Of a DNA stretch of 55,211 nucleotides, positions 7,838 to 15,917 are shown in pieces (the first letter of the stretch is position 1; every line of letters starts with the position of its first letter). Origin of the DNA: an uncultured Veillonella sp. (lineage in GTDB: Bacteria; Bacillota; Negativicutes; Veillonellales; Veillonellaceae); the NCBI GenBank assembly GCA_900766125.1, contig CAAFUD010000261.1, positions 1-55,211 on the forward strand, in the 5' to 3' direction. The notes under the pieces were generated by a model. It did no database searches. It was not told where the DNA came from and worked only from the letters and a program-made list of their open reading frames with translations. The position numbers and the translations under genes were made by a program.

Positions 7838-8722
7838 GTGAGTTATATCAACTTTAATGATATTCAGTTGACAGAAGTGTGTAACCGATTAGGTTTAGCT
7901 ATTATTAAACATGGATATGGTGGAAATTATAAAGTAAAAAATTTTGGAGGCTTGATTATTAAAGATTCCTATTTCTATCAACATAGTACTGGAGAAAAAG
8001 GGGGCGTTATTAAATTTGTAATGTTAACAGAAGGCTGTTCATATCAAGCAGCTATTGAACTAATTAAAGAGATATTTAATGATGACATACCTCAAAACAG
8101 TGCTATTTCATCAAATCAATACTCTGTTTCTGAAGATAAGAAAAAAACGAACATATTTATCCCACCTGCCTGGAATAACGATCATAAAATTATTAATTAC
8201 CTTGAATCCAGGTGTATATCAAGGGATTTAATTAATCAAGAAATTAAGGCAAATCGAATAAAAGGGGTATCTATTAAGGGGTATCTTAATGTTGCTTTTT
8301 TATGTTATGATTTAACAGACCATACTCTTATAAAAGGAGCTATTATTAGAGGTGTAGAAGGTTCTTTTAAAGGAAACATAATAGATTCTGATGGTGATTA
8401 TGGATATTGTATAGCTCCTAATCAATCATCAGTTAAATCTATCTATATTTTTGAGGCTCCGATAGATCTTTTATCCTATTTAACCATGTATCAACAAGAT
8501 CCAAATATTGTTTATTGTGCTATGGGCGGTGTTAAACCAAGAGTGGTTGAAAAACTAATTGAACGATTTAATCCTAGCTCTATCACGTGCTGCACGGACA
8601 ATGATATAGCAGGTGATAAATTCTATAATGAACTCAAACATTTATATCCTAATTTAAGAATACGACGTCAAACTTCTAAATCAAAAGATTGGAATGAAGA
8701 TTTACAAAATCTATATTCCTGA
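7838..8722 (+). CDS. DUF3991/TOPRIM-type primase-like protein
   Basis: A 294-residue protein with a GTG start behind AGGAAGG. The N-terminal part (YFYQHSTGEKGGVIKFV) resembles the zinc-less primase-associated DUF3991 region. The C-terminal half is TOPRIM: the conserved Glu in IYIFEAPIDLLS, the Asp pair in CCTDNDIAGD, and the closing SKDWNEDL. Such proteins are common on conjugative and integrative elements and probably help process or prime DNA after transfer. It sits convergent to the relaxase and shares a bidirectional terminator with it. Confidence 0.8.
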   Translation: MSYINFNDIQLTEVCNRLGLAIIKHGYGGNYKVKNFGGLIIKDSYFYQHSTGEKGGVIKFVMLTEGCSYQAAIELIKEIFNDDIPQNSAISSNQYSVSEDKKKTNIFIPPAWNNDHKIINYLESRCISRDLINQEIKANRIKGVSIKGYLNVAFLCYDLTDHTLIKGAIIRGVEGSFKGNIIDSDGDYGYCIAPNQSSVKSIYIFEAPIDLLSYLTMYQQDPNIVYCAMGGVKPRVVEKLIERFNPSSITCCTDNDIAGDKFYNELKHLYPNLRIRRQTSKSKDWNEDLQNLYS

Positions 8723-8729
8723 AAAGTAT

Positions 8730-8761
8730 GTGCATTAGATGCTATCTAATGCACTATTTTT
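8730..8761. terminator. Convergent terminator between TOPRIM gene and relaxase gene
   Basis: TGCATTAGAT and ATCTAATGCA form a stem around GCT with T-rich sequence on the + side, directly between the stop codons of two converging genes. Confidence 0.8.
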
Positions 8762-10360
8762 TTACAATTCTTGACCATGATGAGCCATTTCTTGAATATC
8801 CTCTGCTGTTAATTCTTTAGTCGCAACGAATCCACCCTCATTAGAAATTACAATATTATCTACTTTTCGTTCAATTTTATTAGCAATATTGCCTATAATT
8901 TTAGCTTTATTTAGGCTTGTAGCATATGATTTTTGTTGTGGTCTTTCTTGATTTGCATTAGGTAATTTGTGTTTTTCGTCTATACTTTGTTGTGTTTTAT
9001 TAATATTATCTCGATTATCTATACCATTGTTATTGATAATTATACTCTTGTCCTTTATACGGGCTATTACTGTATCGTTAGGTATAGTATTAAGGTATTG
9101 TAGGATTCTATCATACTTTTTAGTTTTAGCTTGTAATGGTTTAATCTTCCCATATAGCGGTTTAATCTTATTATTGATTTCTTGATTATGTTCAATGATA
9201 GCTTGTTTTTTTTGCTCTAATAAGTCTGAAGGAATCTTAGATTCTAATGTTGCTAAATCTGCTTTAGCTTTATTAAACTTTTCTCTACCATCTACACTTA
9301 ACAGACCTTCTTTTTCTTTCCAAAGAGAGGTTTCAATAATAGATTTTAATGATTTAGCTTTTTTTGAGTACCCTTTTACGATTTGATTTTTGGCCCATGT
9401 TTCAATAGCTTGTTCAGGAATTTGTTCTTTGCGTAATTCTTTTATTTCATTTTGTAGTTGCTTTGCAGCTTCAATATTTTGATGTTTTAAATCACCAAAA
9501 TAATCTTTTAAGTTTACAGCATATACAACATTTTGATTATAAAATTCTTGATATAATTTTTCTTGTTGCTTTCTAACTTCTTTACTCATTTCATTATGAA
9601 TTTTATTAATTTGATCTGGTTCTATATGTTGTTGTAAATTCTTTTCTCTATAATATTGAGCAGCAGGAATTCTACGTTGTGGTTCAACATTATCAAATTT
9701 TGCTGCTTCAGAAAAACGGCCTTCTTCAATGAGGGCCTTTTTTTGATTTTTAAAAGAACGATGGTCAACACGTTCTTCCATATCAAAATCTTTATAGTAT
9801 TTATTCGTTAAATCAGCAGCTCTTTCTCTTAATTTATGTACAGTTGCCTTTTGCATAAATTCACGACTTTTACAATATCCAACTGGAAATCCATCTGTTT
9901 CTGTGTATCGTGTAAAGTGCCACTTTGGATCATCATAAGTACGGTCTTTAGTTAATTCTCTTTCATTGAACATAATATGAACATGAACATTATCATGTTC
10001 AGGGTCTGATGAATCTTTAGAATGAATAGCATAGCTATATGTAAATTTTTCTCCGAATGTTTCTTGGCAAAATTCTTGCACCAAAGATTCATTCGCCCAT
10101 AATGGCAACTCTGATGGTAAGGCCCATGTAATTTCTCTATATGCATTTCCATTTGCTCGTTCATATAGAGATGCTGCTTTCCAATAATGATGAGGGGTAG
10201 GGGCCCAATCTGGCATATTACCAGAACCATAAGCTAAAAGATCTTCACGATTTTTATATGCTCCATCTCGATCAATATAATCAAAGTGTGCGGCTGCATT
10301 TAACTTTGAACCATATTTAGTTTTAGGTTGTGATTTTATATTGAAAGAGTAAGTTGCCAT
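8762..10360 (-). CDS. mobA: MobA/MobL-family relaxase
   Basis: A 532-residue MOB-Q type relaxase. The metal-binding HUH motif is HDNVHVH (His122, 126, 128), preceded by SYAIHSKD. The N-terminal AAAHFDYIDRDG region is typical of the MobA/MobL branch and probably carries the nicking Tyr. After residue 200 the protein is long and helical. Relaxases nick oriT, bind the 5' end and pilot the strand through the type IV channel via the coupling protein (15918). The candidate oriT lies just upstream of its start at 10375-10450. Its C-terminus (MAHHGQEL) lacks the basic tail seen on other plasmid proteins. Confidence 0.93.
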   Translation of the reverse strand: MATYSFNIKSQPKTKYGSKLNAAAHFDYIDRDGAYKNREDLLAYGSGNMPDWAPTPHHYWKAASLYERANGNAYREITWALPSELPLWANESLVQEFCQETFGEKFTYSYAIHSKDSSDPEHDNVHVHIMFNERELTKDRTYDDPKWHFTRYTETDGFPVGYCKSREFMQKATVHKLRERAADLTNKYYKDFDMEERVDHRSFKNQKKALIEEGRFSEAAKFDNVEPQRRIPAAQYYREKNLQQHIEPDQINKIHNEMSKEVRKQQEKLYQEFYNQNVVYAVNLKDYFGDLKHQNIEAAKQLQNEIKELRKEQIPEQAIETWAKNQIVKGYSKKAKSLKSIIETSLWKEKEGLLSVDGREKFNKAKADLATLESKIPSDLLEQKKQAIIEHNQEINNKIKPLYGKIKPLQAKTKKYDRILQYLNTIPNDTVIARIKDKSIIINNNGIDNRDNINKTQQSIDEKHKLPNANQERPQQKSYATSLNKAKIIGNIANKIERKVDNIVISNEGGFVATKELTAEDIQEMAHHGQEL

Positions 10361-10374
10361 TTTGTGTCCTAAAA

Positions 10375-10450
10375 AATTTACTATTGCCGAAGGCTACTGA
10401 ACGAAGTGAACCCTCCACGGGAAGTGGCCCATGCGCATTTCTGTGGTTTT
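10375..10450. other. Candidate origin of transfer (oriT)
   Basis: This short GC-rich patch lies in AT-rich surroundings, directly upstream of the relaxase gene, where MOB-Q plasmids carry oriT. It holds a CCAC-GGGAA-GTGG hairpin (10415-10427) and two partial repeats of GAAGTG (10406 and 10421 areas). No nic consensus can be confirmed by eye. The assignment rests on position, composition and hairpin. The stretch 10451-10576 that follows shows nothing else I can name. Confidence 0.5.
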
Positions 10451-10579
10451 TGTGAGCAAAAATCTGAAGAAGAAATAGAAATGCTTAAATGGGCATTCTG
10501 TTTATTTCTATTTTACTAAATTGTCTGATTTTCGTAAATAGAGTGGTGAATCTATTTTCAATAAATAGGTGAGCCATAA

Positions 10580-10610
10580 AAAAAGAGAAGCCCAGTGAGC
10601 TTCTCTTTTT
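10580..10610. terminator. Bidirectional terminator downstream of rep
   Basis: AAAAAGAGAAGC (10580-10591) pairs with GCTTCTCTTTTT (10599-10610), with A and T runs on opposite sides, so it can stop transcription from either direction. A second hairpin, GTATTGG/CCAATAC, follows at about 10614-10632. Confidence 0.85.
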
Positions 10611-10672
10611 GCTGTATTGGTAAAACCAATACAATGAGATGATATACTTTTCTATTTTTTCTAATGACGGTT

Positions 10673-11899
10673 CTAACAATTTGATTCTGCTTTTCGTATA
10701 TTAGTGATATATTCCTTTAATGCTTTTACACCTTCTTCTGAATAAGGAACTTTATGAGGAGTAAAATCTTCTTTGAAAAAATACACTATACGTTCATTTC
10801 CATTTCTTCCACCACCATCACTAAACAAATCAGTATTACTTCTAATAAGTTCTACTATTTGTTTGGAAAATTCTTTATTCATATTTTGTTGTGCTGTTAT
10901 ACTATTTGTATTTTGTAGTTTATTTCTGAATGCTTCAATTTCAGAAACAGAAGAGTATGTCATCTGACAATTAGATGATCTAAAATTTTTGTGTCCGTAA
11001 AAAATTTCTTCACCACTTGTAATTAGTGATAATGGTTGATTACAACATGGACATAATATTTCTTGTTTCGTTTTTTTTTCTTTTACAGCTTTCGGCGGTT
11101 GAGCGGTTGTTAAAGTTGGTATCTGATTTTCTTTAGATTTTGATTTTTTCTTAACAACTTTATTTTTTACTTCCGTACCACTCAATGATACTCCTGATAG
11201 TTGATTATCTGGAAATGTATCTTGAATCTGAAATGGTTTAAATACAAATCGTAATTGTTTAATAGAGCGACCTTCTCTAATTTTTTCAATTTTCAAATCC
11301 TTAAAAATTGTACTTAATGATTTAATCGCAGGTGAAATTATCTTTTGTGTAATTTTACGCATATCGTAAGAATCAGGAATATCTAGTATATGTCGTAAAT
11401 ACTCTACTTCAACAACATATACACCTGTTTTTTTAAATTGCTGTAATTGCCGATATAAATTTTTAGTGTATTTAGATTGCAGTTCAGTATATTCCTTTAG
11501 TTGCATGACTGTAAAATTTTGAGTTAACTCATTAATCATATAGGCGAACTTTGGATTGACTGAAATTGTGATTTGTTTAGTAATAATATTACCTTCAAAT
11601 TTATCAAATAATATAAATCCACCAAAGGTAGTATCAGTTTCATAATAAGCAGCTACTCTAATTAATTTTTGATATGTTTCTTTTATTATGCTAATTAATT
11701 CGCTTTCATCATAGACTGTAATATTACTGATTTTTTTTAAATCGTTAAAAGTTAAAGTTAATTCATTTAACCCATGATCTTTCATAATAGCGCAAATAGC
11801 AAAGAACACATTGGATTCTCTAGCATTCAATCCTTTTAATGTTATTTGATTAAGATCATTGTGATATTTTAATAACATTGTACTATTTTTTCGTCGCAT
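10673..11899 (-). CDS. Rep_3-family plasmid replication initiator
   Basis: A 408-residue protein. The first 230 residues have the paired winged-helix pattern of Rep_3 initiators (LNARESNVFFAICAIM, later LYRQLQQFKKTG and the YLRHILDIP block). The C-terminal part has a CPCC...C motif that may bind zinc. Rep_3 proteins bind iterons as monomers to open the origin and repress their own gene as dimers on inverted copies. The iterons lie upstream at 12298-12380 and inverted half-copies lie at 12061-12180 near the promoter. The leader carries the plasmid-wide hairpin element. Confidence 0.92.
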   Translation of the reverse strand: MRRKNSTMLLKYHNDLNQITLKGLNARESNVFFAICAIMKDHGLNELTLTFNDLKKISNITVYDESELISIIKETYQKLIRVAAYYETDTTFGGFILFDKFEGNIITKQITISVNPKFAYMINELTQNFTVMQLKEYTELQSKYTKNLYRQLQQFKKTGVYVVEVEYLRHILDIPDSYDMRKITQKIISPAIKSLSTIFKDLKIEKIREGRSIKQLRFVFKPFQIQDTFPDNQLSGVSLSGTEVKNKVVKKKSKSKENQIPTLTTAQPPKAVKEKKTKQEILCPCCNQPLSLITSGEEIFYGHKNFRSSNCQMTYSSVSEIEAFRNKLQNTNSITAQQNMNKEFSKQIVELIRSNTDLFSDGGGRNGNERIVYFFKEDFTPHKVPYSEEGVKALKEYITNIRKAESNC

Positions 11900-11903
11900 C
11901 TTT

Positions 11904-11922
11904 GCCTCCTGGGCTTATATTC
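11904..11922 (-). promoter_or_regulatory. Conserved leader hairpin element, copy 2 (before rep)
   Basis: On the minus strand GAATATAAGCCCAGGAGGC is followed by AAAG and the ATG. GCC pairs with GGC and the GGAGG ribosome site is inside the element, so folding would mask the rep start. Confidence 0.75.
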
Positions 11923-12244
11923 ATGTGCATAAAATTACAATATCTAAAAAAATCAAATTATTGTTAATTTATATATACAAAGTATACTCTATTATATGTG
12001 CCTTAGTCAAATTAATATGGGTACTTAATTATTCGTAAATTATTACTTATTAAAATTGGTTCAAAAAATAGGTACATAAAATTCTTAAATGTACCCTTTT
12101 TTTGAGCAGTTCAAAAAATATCTATTTAAGCAGATAATATCTATATTTATTCTATTAAAGTACCCATTTTTTGTAACTAAAAAAATAGGTATTATTTACT
12201 ATGGGTACATACCTATAAAGCTAGATAGAATATAGGTTTATCCC

Positions 12245-12295
12245 TGTGGATAACTTTTATAAATCTAAGTTTTTTACAAAATAGCCTGTGGATAA
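12245..12295. other. Two perfect DnaA boxes
   Basis: TGTGGATAA occurs at 12245-12253 and 12287-12295, both exact matches (reverse complement of TTATCCACA) to the host DnaA box, immediately beside the iterons. Confidence 0.9.
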
Positions 12296-12297
12296 AT

Positions 12298-12380
12298 TCA
12301 AAAAATGGGTACATTGAACTCAAAAAACGGGTACATCAAATTCAAAAAATGGGTACATGAACCTCAAAAAATGGGTACAT
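12298..12380 (+). repeat. Four 22-bp-spaced replication iterons
   Basis: The 17-bp core TCAAAAAATGGGTACAT recurs at 12298, 12320 (with one change, ACGG), 12342 and 12364. The period is exactly 22 bp, two helical turns, as in Rep_3 origins. Confidence 0.95.
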
Positions 12381-12592
12381 ATGGGTCTGGGAACCCTAGT
12401 ATTTATGCACCTCGGCACACCCCCTAAAAAAGAAGAAAAAAGATAATAAAAATATTAGAAAAAAAAAGCGTTTTTTTTCTGATTGTTTTTGCACAATATT
12501 CTAATTTTGATAGTCAGTAATTCAAAATAATAATATTAATTAGAACTCAAAATAGTGTTTCATGTTATTTTAAAATAATATGAGTTTTTTAA

Positions 12593-12621
12593 TTGTCATT
12601 CACTGAATTATAGATTATGAT
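12593..12621 (+). promoter_or_regulatory. Promoter of the conjugation operon
   Basis: TTGTCA (12593-12598), a 17-bp spacer and TATGAT (12616-12621) form a near-consensus sigma-70 promoter 63 bases before the first transfer gene. Confidence 0.85.
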
Positions 12622-12627
12622 ATAGTG

Positions 12628-12644
12628 AGATAATTTAATTATCT
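12628..12644. promoter_or_regulatory. Palindromic operator at the conjugation promoter
   Basis: AGATAAT-TTA-ATTATCT is a perfect 7-bp inverted repeat right at the expected transcription start. It is likely the operator of a transfer repressor; the Xre protein at 34483 is one candidate binder. Confidence 0.6.
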
Positions 12645-12683
12645 GGTTTTATTTCTCATATTAAAAAAAGGGAGGTATTTTCT

Positions 12684-13430
12684 TTGACAGATTTTAAAGA
12701 AAAAGGCACTGCCTTAGATCCGTTCCTGAAAGGTAGAGAAGAACACTTCTCATACGTCGAGCGAATCTTAGATAGTGCAAACACATTCAAGAAGATTGCT
12801 GTTGGTGCAACGCTAGTAGCGTTAGTAGCATCTCTATCAGCAGGCTACTTGGCAACACGGAGTGAATATATTCCGTTTATTATTCGTGCAGATAAAGTAA
12901 CGGGTTATACCGATGCTGTAGGCCCTGTTACACAGCAAGAATATAAGCCCACAGAGGCAGAAACAAAGTACTTCTTAACGGACTTTATTAAAAAAGTTCG
13001 TACAGTACCACTTGATCCAGTGGTATATCAAAAGAACTGGAAAGATGCTCAAATATTCTTAACAGAAGGAGCAGCTAAAAAGCTTAATGCTATTAGTGAA
13101 TCACAAGGCCATTTTAGTAAGCTTGGCTCTTCTACAGTAGAACCTACTGTGCTTGGTATTACTCGCTTGTCTAACTCGGATAATACATATCAAATTCGTT
13201 GGCAAGAAGTAGATTACGGTATTAATAGTGGTCAAGGCACTCAACAAAATTACATTGGTACGTTTACTATTAAAACTGGTGAATTAGGAACTGAAGCTGA
13301 TTTGTATAAGAATCCACTTGGCATTAAAATTACAGATATTTCTTTCAGTCTTGAAAACGCTGCGCAAAGCAGTGAACCTGCTAAAAAAGCTAATACAGCA
13401 CAACAAAACCAGAAAGCAGGTGACAAATAA
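12684..13430 (+). CDS. trbF: T4SS inner-membrane protein VirB8/TrbF
   Basis: A 248-residue protein with a TTG start behind GGGAGG. A short cytoplasmic N-terminus and one membrane helix (about residues 36-58) precede a periplasmic NTF2-like domain. YIPFIIRADKVTGYTDAVG and the closing NPLGIKITDISFS are typical of TrbF, the VirB8 of IncP-type systems. It nucleates assembly of the inner-membrane channel. It is the first gene of the operon, and its stop overlaps the next start. Confidence 0.92.
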   Translation: MTDFKEKGTALDPFLKGREEHFSYVERILDSANTFKKIAVGATLVALVASLSAGYLATRSEYIPFIIRADKVTGYTDAVGPVTQQEYKPTEAETKYFLTDFIKKVRTVPLDPVVYQKNWKDAQIFLTEGAAKKLNAISESQGHFSKLGSSTVEPTVLGITRLSNSDNTYQIRWQEVDYGINSGQGTQQNYIGTFTIKTGELGTEADLYKNPLGIKITDISFSLENAAQSSEPAKKANTAQQNQKAGDK

Positions 13431-14569
13431 TGCAATCAAAAGCTCGTAAATTATGTATTGCTATGTCACTTGCAACTATGTGTATAGGTGGTACTTCGTT
13501 TGCTGCTATTGAACCTGGTTATATTACACCTCATGATAGTAATTTAACAGGCTCCAATGTTGTCTATACGTATGATTCTAACAATCAATTTAAAGTGCGT
13601 GGTAAACTAGGGTATTTAACGGACTTAACACTTGGTCGTAATGAAAAACTAACTAGCATCGTTGCAGGTAATACTGATGATTGGAAAGTATCAACGGCTG
13701 TAGTTGATCAAACACCTCATGTATACTTAAAACCTGTAGTGAAAGAAGCTAAAACTACAAACTTGATTGTTAATACTAATAAACGTTCGTATCGTTTTAT
13801 TGTTAGACAAGATGAGTACTATGATGATGTTGTATCTTTTAACAATCTAACGACTGCTGTAGATTCAACGACTACCATTAGTCAAAGTAGTACTCAAAAA
13901 GATTCTACTGGAACAGTAGAGCAAATCAATCGTGATTATAAGTATGAAATAGCACAAAATGTACGAAAAACGTTAATTCCTAATAGTATTTGGGATGATG
14001 GTATTAAGACATATATTGAAGTGCCTACAACAAACATTAGAAATTTACCTGTAGTATATTCTGTTGATAAAAAAGGCAAATTATCTATGGTAAATAGTCG
14101 TTTGCAAGGTCATTATATTGTGATTGATACCGTGTTAGCTCGTTTACAGCTACGTTTTAAAACAGATTCGTATTTAACTGTTGTCAATAATAAAGAAGCA
14201 GGTATTAAACCTGTTAAGGTGAAAGAGTTAAATCAAACACTTAATCAAGGTGGTATGTCTGCTGTTTCTATTGATGAAGTAGGTATTCCTCTTCAATCGG
14301 TAAATACAGAACAAATTAAGACTGATAAGCAAAGTAAATCGTCTAATTTAGTTCAAGTTAAACAGGCATTACAACAATCTATTAAAGATACAGTTAATCA
14401 CGCTAAACTAGATGTACAAGGTAAACCACGTATTATTATTACTCGTGATAGTGATAATAATCCTGTTAGCAATGTAACTAGTGTTGCAACAACAAACTCT
14501 AATCATTCAATTGATTGGGTTCCTCTAAAAGATAGAATTGCTAATCTACAGAAAGGAGGAACTAAATAA
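13430..14569 (+). CDS. trbG: T4SS outer-membrane core protein VirB9/TrbG
   Basis: A 379-residue secreted protein with a signal peptide cleaved near ...GGTSFAA. The N-terminal beta domain (PHVYLKPVVKEAKTTNLIVNTNKRSYRF) and the C-terminal NIRNLPVVYSVDKKGKLSMVNSRLQGHYIVIDTV-type block are hallmarks of TrbG/VirB9. With VirB10 it forms the outer-membrane core ring. The tail after residue 280 is longer than in IncP TrbG. Starts and stops overlap by one base on both sides, so translation is coupled. Confidence 0.9.
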   Translation: MQSKARKLCIAMSLATMCIGGTSFAAIEPGYITPHDSNLTGSNVVYTYDSNNQFKVRGKLGYLTDLTLGRNEKLTSIVAGNTDDWKVSTAVVDQTPHVYLKPVVKEAKTTNLIVNTNKRSYRFIVRQDEYYDDVVSFNNLTTAVDSTTTISQSSTQKDSTGTVEQINRDYKYEIAQNVRKTLIPNSIWDDGIKTYIEVPTTNIRNLPVVYSVDKKGKLSMVNSRLQGHYIVIDTVLARLQLRFKTDSYLTVVNNKEAGIKPVKVKELNQTLNQGGMSAVSIDEVGIPLQSVNTEQIKTDKQSKSSNLVQVKQALQQSIKDTVNHAKLDVQGKPRIIITRDSDNNPVSNVTSVATTNSNHSIDWVPLKDRIANLQKGGTK

Positions 14570-15915
14570 TGTCTATTAGAGATATGTTTAATAAGGTATT
14601 AGGTAAACGTGAACCTGATGAATTTACTAATTTTGATTCTGAAACAGAAGCTGAATTAGGGGATGCATCTCGTAATGAACATAAACCCGATGAGGAACAA
14701 CTTAATGATACAGAAAGCTTTGATGATGATGTAGAAGCCGCTACATTCTCTAATGATGATACTAAACCTGCTGTTAAAGGCTTTAAAAAAGGTGCTGTAT
14801 ATGGTGCTATAGGTCTTATAGCGTTTGGTTCAGCAGCTGCCATGGTTATGCATAACATGGATGGCGGTAATAAACCTAATCCTAATCAGTCTAGCTCTTC
14901 CGTTGGCATTAGTGCTAATGGTGGTTCTGTAGCAGGCCCTGATTTAGGATTTGATTCATATGCTTCAATGGGGCAATATGATAATGAAAAAAAATTAGAT
15001 GCTGCATCTAAAAACAAACCAGGGGCCCCTGGTTCTGTAAACACTGTAGGTACACAATCTGTACCACAAGCAAGCGGTAATAATACTGTTAGACAAGTTC
15101 CTAACCGTGTAGGGACTAGTTCTTATAATGCTTCTGCTCCTACTGGCAGCAGTTCGCCTAATTATCAATCTGGTAATGTTAGTGGTGGCTCTATTACAAG
15201 TCGTAATAATCCATATGCAAGTGCTATTGCCTTTGCATTAAGTGGTGGGAATGCTATTACAGATAGCACTAGTGGTGATGCTAGTTCTGATTCTGGCTCT
15301 AGTATTTCAACTAACACACCTGATTATAGTAGCTATACAACGGCTGATCGTGTATTGCTAACTGGTACGTTAGTACCTGTAACACTTATTACAGGTATTG
15401 ATTCTTCACTTAATGGCTCTGTAACCGCACAAGTTCGTGAAAATGTATATGATTCAATAACGGGTTCCTCTATTCTTATCCCTGCTGGTTCTCGTCTAAT
15501 TGGTGAATATGATGGTAGTGGAATGAATGCAGGTCGTGTATCTGTTAAATTTACTCGGATTATGTTCCCTGATGGTAATAGTGTTGCTTTAAACAATTCA
15601 TTAGGTGTTGATGCAATGGGCTTTGGTGGTGTAAAAGATTTATATTCTGAACATACTGGTAAAGCTGTTGGCGCATCCTTTATCACTAGTCTATTAGCAG
15701 GTATTGCAGGTTCTTCTAGTGATGGAAGTGGTTCTGATAATCGCTCATCTGGCCAAGAAGCCATTAATCATGCAATTTCTAATGTGTTAAACACTGGCAA
15801 TGAAATTGTTAAGAAAAAATTGGAAGTTGGTGCAACGGCTATTATTCGTCCAGGATTTGAATTCAATGTGATGTTAAATTCTGATTTAGCACTTGAACCT
15901 TATTATGGTGAATAA
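14569..15915 (+). CDS. trbI: T4SS core protein VirB10/TrbI
   Basis: A 448-residue protein with an acidic cytoplasmic N-terminus, one membrane helix at about residues 72-93 (GAVYGAIGLIAFGSAAAMVM), a Ser/Gly/Asn-rich linker of about 150 residues, and the VirB10 barrel domain (VPVTLITGIDSSLNGSVTAQV, SSILIPAGSRLIGEYD, GMNAGRVSVKFTRI). It spans both membranes and gates the channel. The long linker fits the wide envelope of a diderm host. Confidence 0.93.
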   Translation: MSIRDMFNKVLGKREPDEFTNFDSETEAELGDASRNEHKPDEEQLNDTESFDDDVEAATFSNDDTKPAVKGFKKGAVYGAIGLIAFGSAAAMVMHNMDGGNKPNPNQSSSSVGISANGGSVAGPDLGFDSYASMGQYDNEKKLDAASKNKPGAPGSVNTVGTQSVPQASGNNTVRQVPNRVGTSSYNASAPTGSSSPNYQSGNVSGGSITSRNNPYASAIAFALSGGNAITDSTSGDASSDSGSSISTNTPDYSSYTTADRVLLTGTLVPVTLITGIDSSLNGSVTAQVRENVYDSITGSSILIPAGSRLIGEYDGSGMNAGRVSVKFTRIMFPDGNSVALNNSLGVDAMGFGGVKDLYSEHTGKAVGASFITSLLAGIAGSSSDGSGSDNRSSGQEAINHAISNVLNTGNEIVKKKLEVGATAIIRPGFEFNVMLNSDLALEPYYGE

Positions 15916-15917
15916 TC

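Larger units (their letters stand above)
11930..12592. other. Origin of replication region (oriV)
   Basis: This gene-free stretch combines four direct iterons, two DnaA boxes and a very AT-rich segment (12420-12560) suitable for melting. Inverted and single iteron-like copies (TCAAAAAATAGGTACAT at 12061; reverse forms near 12089 and 12157) lie closer to rep and may form the autorepression operator. A short C/G patch at 12383-12425 separates the iterons from the AT-rich segment. Confidence 0.88.

Noticed and set aside
10485..10679. Minus-strand reading frame of 64 codons after rep
   Set aside because: It runs through the bidirectional terminator hairpin at 10580-10610 and has no ribosome site, so it is not a gene.
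15333..15764. Long minus-strand open frame inside trbI
   Set aside because: It is an antisense shadow of the Ser/Gly-rich part of VirB10 with no ribosome site and biased residue content.
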